DNA from: Conchocele bisecta
Taxonomy: Eukaryota; Mollusca; Bivalvia; Lucinida; Thyasiridae
Reading direction: 5' to 3'
NCBI GenBank assembly: GCA_029237695.1
Contig: CM055279.1
Location: 21,083,919 to 21,147,918, forward strand
Length of the DNA stretch: 64,000 bases
Below the pieces are notes generated by a model. It did no database searches and had not been told where the DNA came from. It saw only the letters and a program-made list of their open reading frames with translations. The translations under genes were made by a program, and so were the position numbers. The first letter of the stretch is position 1, and each line of letters begins with the position of its first letter. Below are positions 37,101 to 52,100 of this stretch, one piece after another.

Positions 37101-40100
37101 TTGTGTCACACGTCCGACTATTCCACCTGTGGGTTTGAGTACAGACCTGTATAGACGTTGTTTTGCCCGACGTGTTATAATATTGCGCCAGTTCATGAGG
37201 TAATCAGGCTTATCACGTGAGATTTTCGACGAAGATGAATCTGATAATAGTGTACATTTTCTGTAAACGATATCGAATTTTGACGAATATTAAATTAGTA
37301 ATTATTACGCATTTGCTCTGAAAATGTTATCAACTTTCCGATATATTTGCAGTAAAAAGTCTCGGTGAAAATCTCAGTTATATAATAAAGTTGATTATCT
37401 CGTGCACTGGCTCAATTATGACATAGCGAAACAAGGCCAGTTGTCAGGTACACATTTGTGTACATGCGCCGGGGGCGTGGGCAGTGCTGTAACACTTTAG
37501 TTAATCTGGGTCGAGTTAATTCTGCGCGACTGATACGCGATCTCCGATTGGTCAGCCTTTACACCTAATTAATATTCCACCAATGGTGAGCGCGAACGCA
37601 TGCCGGAAAAATGAAATCGAGCACATAACAATTAGCACTGCTTTGTTACTGGTCTTACTGATCTTATTCCCAGTTTGCTCGGATTAATATACGAAATGTG
37701 CAAACGTGATCAGCTGCACATTCACATCGGTGAGATAAAGGAGGCTATGCGTCCATAAAAAAAAAATCGTCCATTTTGGGTCTAATTTGGGAAAGAATCG
37801 CAAATTTAACACGATTTCTGACAATAGTCGTGTAACGAATTTAACACGATTTTGATATACAAATAGGAAAAAAATTCGGGAGCCAAGGCACAACCGTGTA
37901 CTAACCGAAATCGTGTTATAGTGAAGCGTGTACTAACGGGGTCGCACTGTACTTAAATATTTCAACACAGTATACCTGTGCACAAATGCCACACATCCAT
38001 ACTTGCCCTTAATATGATGTTGACCTTTTGACCTTGACAACTTTGATCTTTTTCCCACATTAAGAAGTTCTCTGGAGTTTCCCAATTCTGTAATGACTTC
38101 TATATTCCTTGAAGGATTACTTAACTATTTCAACACAGTATAACTGTGGACAAATGCCACACATCCATGCTGCCCTTAACCCATTTCACAGGATACTATG
38201 ATTTTTGTTGAAAAAATCTCATTATTTTGTTCATTCATCATTCATTCTCGTTGAGACGGTTCAAATGAGTGGTAACAACATATACTTTCGAAAGGATATA
38301 AAGAAAATAGGGATATTTCTCTCTCAAAAGGTTCATACTACTAAAAGTGTATCCCGTCTGTAATGGGTTAATATGACCATGACAACTTTTTCCCACATTA
38401 AGAAGTTCGCCTGAGTTTCTAACTATTTCAACACAGCATACTTGTGGACAAATGCCACACATCCATGCTGCCCTTAATATGACATTGACCTTGAGTTTCT
38501 CAATTCTGTCATAACTTTATATCCCTTCTCACCAATGCGACCCCGGGTTCGATCCTCGTCAGAGGCAGTATGTTAGATGGTATGGTGGTCGCCAGATCGG
38601 ACAAGTGGGTTTCCTCCGAGTACTTCATTTTCCACCCACATTAATGACCGCCCTTACGCCTTCATATGTTGTAAAGTAAATAAAGTTTATACTTTATATC
38701 CCTTGATAGATTATTTTAATACTTCAATATATCAAACCTGTGGACAAATGTCACACATCCATGCTGCCCGTAATATGACCTTCACCATTTGACCTTCACA
38801 ACTGTGCTTATGAAGTTTCATTTAATTAACTTTGCCCCAGTTTCTCCAATCTGCCACCGGGGGAATTTGTGTGCCGGCAGGCCACATTTTTTTGTTCACA
38901 CAACATCCAATTGCTCTGGAGTTATTTCCCATTTTCACACAGCATACAATTGCTCTGGAGTTCTGCCTCTTTTTCACACAACCTCCATTTGCTCTGGAAT
39001 TGTGTCCCTTTATCAGACAGCCTGCAATTGTTCTGGAGTTATTCCCCATTTTACACAACCTCCAAATTGCTCTGGAGTTATTCCCCATTTTCACACAACC
39101 TCCAAATTGCTCTGGAGTTATTCCCCTTTTTCACAGACACCATTTTCTCGTTCAATAAAAAAGTAGCTCAAAGTATTATGCATTTTATGAGTTGATCGAG
39201 ATATTAGAATCTCAAGGAAAATTCTGTGTAAATTACTTCCTTATCTGTGTTATAATATAATTACAGATCTCAGGGTGGGATGTCACTGTTATTACCATAT
39301 CTCCTGTCACACAACCTGCCGCGTTGGTTCCTGTCTGAACTGATATCCATGTTACAATATAATTACAGATCTCAGGGTGGGATATCACTGTTGTTACCAT
39401 ATCTCCTGTCACACAACCTGCCGCGTGGGTTCCTGTCTGAACTCGTCCAGACCACATACCGCGACAAGGACACCTTTCAGAAGGTACACTATGGAGAACA
39501 CCTGGCTAGTGTCTACATTTATCCGTATTAAAATGTCTAGAAATTCTGCGTTCTGCAAGCAATCCGGGCCCGGTTGTTCAAAACATCCGTTAGCTTAACG
39601 GACTGTTAAATCCTTAACTGAATGGTTAAAATCTCTGTTTTTAACATCCTTAACTGAATGGTTAAAATCTCTGTTTTAACAGAGATTTTAACCATTCAGT
39701 TAAGGATTTAACAGTCCGTTAAGGATTTAACAGTCCGTTAAGCTAACTGGTGTTTTGAACAACCGGGCCCTGATTGTTACCAAGCCGAGTCTGATGAACT
39801 TGATATTGACTGACACTAGTAGCCTGAAATTCATTATACCCCCGCAACGAGTTGTGGGGGGTATACTGGAGTCAGGTTGTCCGTCCGTCCGTCCGTCCGT
39901 CCGTCCGTCACTAAACTTAACATCAGAGAAATATTGTTATAACTTCTATTTCTTTCATGTAAAATGCTTAATATTTCACACATGCATTCCTGTAAGGCTC
40001 TACTACCATACTGCGTCAAATCCACGACCATCCAACTCCCGCTGATCCCAAGGTCAAGGTCAAATACTTGGTCTCTTTACAAAACTTAACATCAGAGAAA

Positions 40101-43100
40101 TATGTTATAACTTCTATTTCCTTCATCTAAAATTCTTAATATTTCACACATGCATTCCTGTAAGGCTCTACTACCATACTGCGTCAAATCCACGACCGTC
40201 CAACCCATGCTGATCCCAAGGTCAAGGTCAAATAAAGTCTCTTTACAAAACTTAACATCAGAGAAATATGTTATAACTTCTATTTCCTTCTTCTAAAATG
40301 CTTAATAGTTCACACATGCATGCCTCTAAGCGTCTACTATCATGCTGTGACAAATTCATGACTGTCCGACCCCCGCTGATCTCGAGGTCAAGTCAACTAC
40401 TTAGTCTCATCACAAAACTTAACATCACAGAATTCTGTTATAACTTCTATTTCCTTCGTCGAAAATTCTTAGTATTTCACACATGCATTCCTCTAAGATT
40501 CTACTATCATGCTGTGACCAATCCACGACCGTCCAACCCCCGCTGATCCCAAGCTTATTCCGTAAGCCTCGCTTACTGAGAAATCTAGTTAAGATAATCA
40601 ATCCAGCAAGTATGGCACTGGAATTTGTAGGAACATTAAATCAAATACTTGACTGTACTAATTTGTGGCTGTGACTGGAGAAACGGGGCTTATGGGTTTT
40701 GCATCCGCACAGTCTGATCAGGATCTGTACTGGTTGCCACCCCATCAATGAAACATCTATCATGCTTCATATAAGCATATATATCATTATATATCATTAT
40801 CAGGTTGCAGTAGTGTGCTAATTGAACAGGATATACGCATAGGTCTCCAGTCACAGCCACATGTAATGTTGCAGGTGTTTGCGCCGGTTCTGCAGAGCCT
40901 ACACCGCCTGGTGCTGACCCAATCTCTGGACACGGACGACTACCGCGATGTCCTCTCTGTCTTCACCGAGCTCGTCGAGATCAAATGTGGCAATGTCAGA
41001 CCCATCTGTAATCTCGTAAGTTTGCATACGCATGTGATCATAATTCCAGCACAAAAATATTTACACAATTCCCTAACAATTGATTGGTCCGTAGCAAGTC
41101 TCTGTCCAAAATTCATATCCCAGTAAGCTCCCACGCCGAACTACTTTCCATAACCGTGAGGCGCAGTTAAAATAATTCTTAAGAAAACGGAAAATAAACA
41201 CATTTTCTTGATTAATTTATTTCAAATGCTGGAATTATAAGGAATGAATGGCCTTTTTGTTGAATTTATCGGGGATATAAACTGGGAAAAGTCGCAGGAA
41301 TACTGGACGAGGTCTTCCGGCCTTCGTCCAGTATTCCCGCGACTTTTCCAAGTTTATACCCCGATAAATTCCACAAAAAGGCCATTCATTCCTATAATAA
41401 CCAATAGGATAAAAATAAACAATTGGCGATAAAAAATTACAATTTTCGAAAAAAACAAAAAATAATAATTTCTCGAAAAGTGTAATTTTTTATGCCAATT
41501 GTTTATTTTTATCACCAATTGCGAAAGTGGTTTTTCCAAGTTTATACCCCGATAAATTCCACAAAAAGGCCATTCATTCCTATAATGTTTCACAGTTTGT
41601 CACCGTGGGCCGCATTGGAGACTCAAGCATGTGTTCAATTCAGTCCGACTAATCCTCACTAATCTACTGTCTGTTTCACGAAACATGCCCAAATTTTACG
41701 GCCATATAAACAATGCAAAAACAATATTTTTTTGGATAATATTAAATTAAAGGAAAATTTAAGAATGAGCCTTCTTTTTATTTCGTGAAATTTGGTCAAA
41801 TATTGATTTTATTGCGAATAAACAATCACAGAGTGAAGATGTCTATGGGGATTTTACATGGGGACATTTTTTGTATTTCAGAAATACTGGACCAATTTTC
41901 AAAATTTAACTTTTGTTTTCTTAGTTAGATCATTTCCAAGCTCTCTCTATATATAGCCATGTTTCAGAGTCAATTTCCAAATTTTTTTTTGTTATCTGTC
42001 TCCTCCCACAGCCTCTCCACCTCGTTTTCCCCCATAACAAATTTTTCATAATAAAATCAATATTTGACCAAATTTCACGAAATAAAAAGAAGGCTCATCC
42101 TTAAATTTTGATAACATTTCATATTATCAAAAAGACTATTGTTTTTGCATTGTTTATATAGCCGTAAAGTTTGGGCAGGTTTCGTGAAACAGACAGTAGT
42201 CCTTTTGCTCCCTCTTTGGTAAACAAATTTTCCTTCTAGTCTTCAGTAATATCTCCCAATTCAGTTTGCCTTGCTATTGCCCATCTAATAGCTAATATTA
42301 TATGACTGAGAAGTCCAGCCAATGAGATTGCCCAATAGAGGGTCACATGATTGCGTACATATACGATATTCACCTGAATATCAGTCTTGGACTTGTCTCG
42401 CTGTCTCCGAGAGTGATATTATAAATGTGATATTGACCTGTAGCCTATTTCACCAACATTGCAAAGTATACTTTTCTAGCAAAGTATACTTTGAGGGAGA
42501 AATTTTCAAATTTAAGATAAATTTATTAATTTTTATTATACTGAATTTATTACATTATCACAGCCATTTTGGCTGTGATAATGTAATAAATTCAGTATAA
42601 TAATTCTGTATACTTTTAATCATCAAATACATGCAGTCGCTAGTTCTATATGAAATAATGCATTTCAGGAAAAATAAATGATTACTCCCTCAAAGTATAC
42701 TTTGCAATGTTGGTGAAATTGGCTACTGGATGCACGAGTCACTGATCACGCAACGGAAGCATGACGCTGTTCAACGACGAGCCAATTGAGCAAAACTACG
42801 CAAATAGTATCATCCAATCAGCAACAAACTTACAAATATACTTCGCAGTTTACAGCAAAATAACAACAATGGATGCAAACTGAAGAAAACTTGTACATAA
42901 ATGTCGGTCGGGTTTCAGCAAAAATATAAGTCATATAATAAAATAATTATTGTCTTTTGAGTCTGTATTCACAAGATTTACGGACCATCGAAAAGTATAT
43001 AATATGACTTTTCTCAGGTCCGTAAATCTTATGTATACCTCTTCAAAAGTAAATAATTCCAGCACAAACATATTTACACAATTCTCTAACATTTGATTGG

Positions 43101-46100
43101 CCCTTAGCAAGTCTCTGTCCAAAATTTATATCCCAGTAAACTCCCACGCCAAACTAATTTCTACAGGTGCGCTGTCAGTGCTGTCAATGTAAACAAATGG
43201 CTGCCGTCTGTCAAAATAAACATATTTTCTTGATGAATTTATTTCAAATGCTGAAATTATAAGTAATGAATGACATTTTTGTGGAATTTATCGGGGATAT
43301 AAACTTGGAAAAGTCGCGGGAATACTGGACGAGGCCTTCCGGCCTTTGTACAGTATTCCCGCGACTTTTCCAAGTTTATACCCTGATAAATTCCACAAAA
43401 ATGCAATTCATTCCTATATTGTTATGCTTATTCCACAGTTCCGGAGAAAACTTTTGGTCTCACCTGCTTTAGCACAGCAAACATGGTGCTTTTTCTGTTA
43501 ACTTCGTCGCCGTCATCGTCCACACCCACAAACTTGTATTGGCAATAATTCGTTGGTGGGCTATTTTGTTTTCCCATTAATTCCCACCCACGTGTTTAGA
43601 CAGTTTTCGGAGTATTATCCATAATTTTGAGTCAAATGAGTTTAGTGAAATGGACCAAAGGGTCTTTTGGATGAGGATGATACTGAAGCCCTGTCTCTGT
43701 ATGAGACTCGCCATGCGTTTTTGTACCTTTGGACATCTGCGTAATTTCATTAAATACAGAATTTACAATTTTAAAAAAAAATGAAGTAAAAAGTGGACAA
43801 AATTATCAGAGTAGAGCGGGGTCGGGTGTTTTCGGCCGTCTAATACGTAAACATACACGCTGTACAAACCCAGTTCTGATTTTGGAATTTTTCCGTATTT
43901 ATAAATAGATTAAACTGTGTTACACATCTTCAGGTAAAGTCTTGTCAATTCGGCCGTTGTTGACCGAGCTCGGCCATTTTATCGGGTCAACTCGGCCACC
44001 TCGGCATTAATAACAATTAATGAAACATTGTTTGTGTAAACAACATTTACCTACATTAGATCACAAGATCTATGTTCGTCCTATAAGCTCACAAAGCAGT
44101 TATGTATTTGCTGTCAGTGACTACCCAGAATGGCCAGACCAGTCTGCGCATCCGCAGTCTGACCAGTATTCGGTATGCATCCGGGGGCCGTTTCACTAAA
44201 CTTCGTACGACTGAAATGTTCGTAAATGTAAAATTATGATAGTCTGTAAATTTCACATTAACAATGATTTATTGTAAACAAGTATTGAATTTACATTTAT
44301 TGAGCATAGGCTGCATATGTATACAACAGTGTGTTACGTACATAATTTATTATGGCGTCATATTTAGGAAAGTGTTAGATTACACATGTCCTTCTATGAA
44401 ATACGATTTAATTTGTGTCGGCAATAATTTCTGCACTGATTTTCGCAAATTTAAAAATCACAGGGAAACAAACTTTCGTCACATGCGCAGTGAAAGCTAG
44501 TAACATAGGTTTAAATTGGTTTACTAATGGGTGGGGGGGGGGAGATGGGGGGTTAATGCCGACCCCGCTCTACATGCACTTTGAAAATTTTGCAAACTTT
44601 TGACGCCATTTATGAAAATATTGTAAATTTTTTAAGTGTATTCCAGGGCTCCAGATAAGGAATTAGTAATTAAGTATTGTTACTCCATCATTTCTGAAGC
44701 AATTGAGTATTTCAAAATTTGAATTGGGTAAAATAAAATCACACTACTGTTTACACATCAACAGACAGCAATTATTGAATAGTTTGTTTTGAAATGAAAA
44801 CATGTATTGGCATTTCATTAGAATTGGAGACAATTCTAATGAAATACCAAGCTGTGTTTTTATGGAAATATAAGAAAAGTATGCTATACTGGTGGTCTGT
44901 TTATTGTTTTCTGCAGCATGATAATTGTACCACAATTGTTCTCATTGCTTTTTTGTCTCACCCGCGAAGCGGAAAGTGATACATAGGTTTTGCTTTTCCG
45001 GAGTCGTCGTCGGCGGCGGCGGCGGCGTCGTCGGCGGCGTCGTCGGCGGCGTCGTCGTCGTCGTCATCATTCAATGTTAAGTTTTTGTGTTACGGTCATT
45101 ACATCAACACCTCATCAGCTACAGTCATCAAACTTTATACATACCTTTACTATGATATGTAGATGAATATAGCACTATTCTCTGGGCCATAGGGTCAGGG
45201 TCAAGGTCAAGGCCCCAGGGTCAAGGTCAAGGCGGAACAAGGCGAGACATTTGATTCCGCGGAATTCTTGTGATACTCACTACTTCTATTTTAATTGGGT
45301 ATTTACGCAAATACGCAGCTTATCGGGAGCTCTGGTATTCCATGAAGTTACGCAGATGTCCGAAGCTACGAAATCACACGGCGTGTCTCATATAACCATA
45401 GCTGATGCTGGGAAATTAAGCTCTTCACTTTTGTCCACAGATGATCAGTCAGCCGAACTGGCTGCAGAATGCATTTAGTCCAGCGGTGGGGATGGAGGTG
45501 GAGAAACTCTCCTTGCTCGGGCCATTCCTCGGTCTCAGTGTGTTTTCGCCGAGGACAACGTACGTACCCATGGAGTTAGCCCCCTTATTCCATTGACCCC
45601 TTTAAATATTGATATCATAGGACAACGTACGTACACATGGAGTTAGCCCCCTTATTCCACTGACCCCTTTAAATATAGATATCGGAGGACAACGTACGTA
45701 CCCATGGAGTTAGCCCCCTTATTCCACTGACCCCTTTAAATATAGATATCAGAGGACAACGTACGTACCCATGGATTAGCCCCCTTATTCCACTGACCCT
45801 TTAAATAGATATCAGACAACGTACGTACCCATGGAGTTAGCCCCCTTATTCCACGACCCCTTTAAATATGATAAGAGGACAACGTACGTCCCATGGAGTT
45901 AGCCCCCTTATTCCACTGACCCCTTTAAATATAGATATCAGAGGACAACGTACGTACCCATGGAGTTAGCCCCCTTATTCCACTGACCCCTTTAAATATA
46001 GATATCAGAGGACAACGTACGTTCCCATGGAGTTAGCCCCCTTATATCAATATCAGAGGTGTTGCGTTTGATACGTCTTTCGCAAGTTTGGTTTCTGTTC

Positions 46101-49100
46101 AAAACCATGTCTGTTTTGCCGACATAACTATTATTTATCAGGTAACCTGCCTTATTTGACCGAATACATACTGACTGATAACATATTGTTGTATCAGACA
46201 TTGACCTGATACAAACATCCGGGTTACAATGAAGTGAAAACTGACGTTCCATTGGTCGGATAACATCACATGACGTTACCGAATGACACAATGTAAACAT
46301 TGTCGCGTTCTATCCATAGATAACGATGTCATCTTTGTTCATTTTCGAGCATAAAACGTTACCTGACAAATAGAATACCAGGCTACTGTCTTTTGATATC
46401 AAGTTTTGATATCAAGCTCGGAAACAGGGTCAAGGTGACATACTTGGTGCCTTCGAAACCTTAACGCTCGGGCAACTGTCTTATAATTTGTTTCCTTGCA
46501 CTCATCTGCTTTATATTTCACACACACATTGCTTTAATGGTCCTCTACCGCCCTGTGACAAATCCACGATCGTGCCTCCCCCGCTAAGCCCAGGGTCAAG
46601 GTAACATACTTGGTGCGTTAGCACCTTAACTCTCTGGTAAATGTCTTATAATTTCTGTTTCCTTTCACAAATCTCCTTGACATTTCACACACGCATTGCT
46701 CCAATGGTCCTCTACCATCCTGTGAAAAATCCACGATTGTCCAGGGTCAAAGTCACATACTTGATGCTTTCGAAACTCCAATAAGTGTCTTATAATGTAT
46801 GTTTCCTTGCATGGATCTGCTTGATATTTCACACACCCATCGCTCTGTAGCCTATTTCACCAAGATTGCAAAGTATACTTTTCTAGCAAAGTATACTTTG
46901 AGGGAGAAATTTTCAATTTTAGGATAAATTTATTAATTTTTATTATACTGAATTTATTACATTATCACAGCCATTTTGGCTGTGATAATGCAATAAGTTC
47001 AGTATAATAATTATGCATACTTTTAATCATCAAATATATGCAGTAGTTAGTTCTGTATGAAATAATGCATTTCGGGAAAAATAAATGATTACTCCCTCAA
47101 AGTATACTTTGCTAGAAAAGTATACTTTGCAATGTTGGTGAAATCGGCTACTGATGGTTTGCTTTCATGCTGTGACATCCACACTTCTGTGGCCCCTTGT
47201 GTTTTCAAATGTGCCTCATTTTCTTTGGCTGCCATTGGGGGCACTCGTGTGCCGATAGGCCACATTTCTAGTACAGTTTTCAAAGCTAGTATTGTACAAT
47301 ATTTTGAAGTATTTCTTGTTGTATTCAGACGAAGGTTGTAGAGAAGCACTTCTCAGGCCACCAGTTGACCCCAGATAACGTGAAGCTGGTGCACACGTCT
47401 CTACAACACAGGATGCAGTACCTCAGGGTAAGGATCTTGGATCAGACAGGTCAGAGCTCCAGATAAGTTGTTTATCTAAAGAGTATTATACCCCCAGATT
47501 TCAAATTCAATACATATTTTATTTTTAAAAATGTATTATTGATTTTTTATGCCACCGGGTTTCGAAGAAACAGGTGGCATATAGTGTTTGGACCGTCCAT
47601 CCGTCCGTCCGTCCGTCCGTCTGTCCGGGCACACATTAGGGTACTTATGTGGCTAGCCCCACAGGGTTATGGACTTGGTAAAGGATAGGGTTGGTTACAA
47701 TTAGCCACCTAAAAAATCCTTTTATGTGGCTAAAAATCGTTTTATGTGGCTAATATTTAACATGTGATAAGCCACATAAGTATAGTACTGTAAGAACGTT
47801 CGTCTGTCCGTCCGTCCGTCACACTTTTCGATTAACCACTTTGTCACAGTTTCTCAAATATGCTGCAGGTGGCATCCGCATTCGACAGACGCATTTCTTG
47901 TTTCCTTATTAAATGGGGAACAAATGATGTTTGCTTTTTGCAGCTCAAATAAGTAAATTTTCAGTATTTTCACAACTCAATTTGAAAATCAATGTGTATT
48001 TTCACATTGCTGTGAATATTTTGTACTCCCACTGTTGATAATCAATGTGTATTGAGCTAAAACAAGTGCATAAAATACGCCAATACGCACCTTATCTGGA
48101 GCTCTGACACATTGGTGAGGACCAATCTCCCATTGGAGGATCCAGGGGCCCGTTTCACTAAACTTCGTACGACTAAAATTATTCGTAAATGCAGATTTAA
48201 AATAGTCTGTAAATTCAAATTGATGGATTTACATTTATTGAGCATAGGCTGCATATGCAGCCTATGCTCAATAAATGTAAATCCAATAATTATTTACAAG
48301 AAGACATTGTTAATGTAAAATTTACAGACTATCATCATTTTGCACTTACGAACATTTTAGTCGTAAGAAGTTTAGTGAAACGGTCTCCAGCTGCACGGAG
48401 CATATTTGTTGATTTTGGTCGGGTGTTCACTAAACAACGGGGCTCCAGATAAGCTGTGCATTTGCTTAAATACCCAATTAGAATTGCCAAAAACCCAATT
48501 GAAATCAGAAGTAGCGAGTATCAAAAAGCAATACAAATTGTGTGGTACCATAATAATAACAATAAACAGACCACAAATATAGCATATTTTTCTTATTTTT
48601 CCATGAAAATAAATCTTGGTATTTCATTAGAATTGTCTCAAAATGCCAATATATGTTTTCATTTCGAAGCAAACTATTCAATAATTGCGGTCTGTTGATG
48701 TAAACAGTAGAGTGATTTTATTTTACCCAATTAAAATTTTGAAATACCCAATTGCTTCAGAAATGATGGAGTAACAATACTCAATTACTAATTCCTTATC
48801 TGGAGCTCTGAAACACCATCTATAGCTTCCTCTTTGCCATTAGAGATGGGAGGCAAATATAATGTTGAGAACAAAATCCATCTTTTCTTTATTTCATCTC
48901 GAAAGCATATGTTGTTACTTGTCTCAACGGAGCCTTTTTGTATCGAATCCGTGTAGGCTCTTTTTGACAATTTTCTGTACAGTACCGACTTCTGTCATAT
49001 GATGGAATTGATTTACACCATTCTCCGTTATACAGGAGGAGCTGTACAGAATCATACACGCCCTGCTGGTGAACTCGGAGACACGAGAGGCGGCCATGAC

Positions 49101-52100
49101 ATACGTAGCCACCTGTCTCGAGAGGAACAGCAAAAAGGCACAGTTTCAGGTGAGATTCCCGCGGGGTTTCGGCAACAGTTGTGGGCTATCTGTTGCTGTT
49201 GCTTCAAATATGGGCCTGTGATACTTCCTGAGCATGTATGCCATTCTCGTGCTCGAAATCGTGAAGTTTGCTTGGCTGAGACTGAGCCGCATTCTCGTGC
49301 TCAAATCGTGAAGTTTGCTTGGCTGAGACTGCGCTCAGTCTTAGCCAAGTAAACTGCGCGATCTTGAGTATGAAGAGTATAAGTTGGAGAATGTGCTCAG
49401 AAAGTTTTTTAAAAATGGGTCCTGTGGCCCATTTCACCAACATTTTAAAGTATACTTTATATCTAGCAAAGTATACTTTGAGGGAGAAATTTTCAATTTA
49501 AGGATAGTTATTAATTTTTATTATATTGAATTTATTACATTGTCACAATAAATAAAATAAATGATTACTCCCTCAAAGTATACAGTGGATATACCTAGGT
49601 TCTGGATAATAAGCCTTCGTTGGCCAGTTACTAGAAGCTATAAGCATACAAAAACCAAAGAGACAATTCTAATGAAATGCCAAGAAACCTGTTTTCATTT
49701 AGAAGCAAACTATTCAATAATTGCGACCTGCTGATGTGTAAACAATAGTGTTTATTTCACCCAATTATATTTTGAAATACCCAATTGCTTCACAAAGTGA
49801 CAATACTCAATTACTAATTTCTTATCAGGAGCGCTGCTATTTAAAAGACGGGTCTATACTGATTCAAACACCGGAGAGTCATAGATGTTTAATCCAGTCA
49901 TTTTGATGTATTGTCAGGTTGATGAGCGGTATGTGGCGGGTGACGGATTCATGTTGAACATGCTGGCCGTCCTGCAGAAACTCTGCCTCAAGGTGTCACT
50001 TGACAAGGTACAGTACTTTATCCTGTCAACACAGTGCGTATGTGCCGTGAAACGTTTTTAATATCCTGTCAATACGACCTAATAACTGCGTATGAATATG
50101 TGCGCTGGCTGGGGTTATTTTTTTTGCATTTTAAAGCCATTTGTAGGTGTTTATGGGATAAATAGAATAGTAGGTTAGTGCCGTGAATGGGAAAAAAAAA
50201 ATCTGGCGCGGCACGGAAACGGGATATGCTCGGTAGAGCCTCGCCCATCCCGTTTCCTAAGCCTTGGCAGATATTTTTTACTATTCTATTTTTTACCCTA
50301 CTATTCTCCATATCGCAGTTCCACGTAATCCAGGTATTTCTCTGTTTGACCCCTACCCCACCACATTTTGGGGTCAAAGTCATGAACTTGTCTGGTTTAT
50401 TGAGCTAATTATATTGTTGTTTTTATCCCTTTCGCGTAGGGAAAATGGGATATAGGAATGCAAAAATGTCCGTCCGTCCGTCCGTTCACGGACGTCCGTC
50501 CGTCCGTCCGTCCGCGTCCGTCCGTCACTTTTTCCATTCTGCTATAAATTCTTTAGCATATGACCGATTGGCTTCAAACTTCATGTACATGTTTTTTACC
50601 ATCTATATTTTTATTCCCCACCCCACCCATGCTCCCCCGTGCCCAAGGTCCAGGGGCCTGTTTCACTAAACTTCATGCGACTAAAATGTTCTTAAGTGCA
50701 AATTTAGGATCGTCTGTAAATTTCAATTGATGGATTTACATTTATTGAGCATAGGCTGCATTTGCAGCCTATGCTCAATAAATGTAAATCCAATAATTGT
50801 TTTCAAGAAGACATTGTTAATGTGAAATTTACAGACTATCATAATTTTGAACTTACAAACATTTTAGTCATACAAAGTTTAGTGAAGCGGCCCCCAGGTA
50901 CATATGAATGTAAACGTGTACTGTATTTTGCAGGTTGACCAGTACTACCCATTCCAACCCGAGTGTCGGGTGAAGTTAAAGTCCGAGGCTCGCCTCAAGA
51001 TGTCCGCGCAGGATGCTGATGCCTTCATGGACAAGCTCAGTAAGTCGCAATGTAAAGGTTACAGGGCTCCAGATAAGGAATTACTGTCTGTTTCACGTTT
51101 TGCTGCCGACAAACTTTTGGCTATTAAACACAATAAATGTAAAAAATATTTAAATGTAAGTACTTTTACACCAATAACAAAAAAAGTCGCCCTCCCCAAT
51201 TTTTTTGGTTTGATGAAATTCCATCAAATATTGATTTTATAGCGAAAATACTATTTTCCTATGGGAATTTAACATGGGAGAAAGAGAGGTGGAAGCAGTG
51301 GGGGAGGAGTTAAAAAACGAGAAAAATTGGAAATTGACACCGAAACATGAAACCTGGCTAGATAGCTTGGAAATGATGTAAAGAAGAAAATAAGTTAGAA
51401 TTTGAAAATTGGTCCACAAATAAAAAATTATTTAAACAAAATTATTTTTAGCACACCATATTAAATCCCATAGGAAAATCATTTTTTCGCAATAAAATCA
51501 ATATGACATTTTTGTGATGGAATTTTTCCAAATGATCTTTTTTGGGGAAGGTGACTTTTTTGTTATTGATGAAAAACTACTTACATTTATATATTTTTAA
51601 GATTTAATGTGTTTAATGGCCAAAAGTTTGTCGGCAGCAAAAGTTTTAACCGTGTAACAGACAGTAGTAATTGAGTAGTGTCACTCCATCATTTCTGAAG
51701 CAATTGGGCATTTCAAAATTTTAATTGGGTAAAATAAAATCACACTATTGTTTACACATCAACAGACAGAAATTATTTAATAGTTTGCTTCGAAATGAAA
51801 ACATGTCTTGGCATTTCATTAGAATTGTCTCCTGGGAGACAATTCTAATGAAATACCAAGATGTGTTTTCATGGAAAATAAGAAAAATATGCTATATCTG
51901 TTGTCTGTTTATTGTTTTCTGCAGCATGATAAAGGTACCACAAAATTTGTGTTGCTTTTTGATACTCGCTACTTTTGATATTGGTATTTACGCTAATACG
52001 CAGCTTATCTGGAGCTCTGGGTTAACACATTTTGTTTTAGTCGACACCCCTCTGTGGCAGCAGGAGCCAAAGTTCCCAACAGATTGTTTCAACCTGACTG

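Noticed and set aside
38822..39166. Overlapping ORFs on both strands
   Set aside because: They are frames through the 39-bp tandem repeat, not genes.
45552..46055. CRISPR-like array
   Set aside because: Units are contiguous and nearly identical over all 67 bp, with no variable spacers, and the host is an animal. It is a minisatellite.
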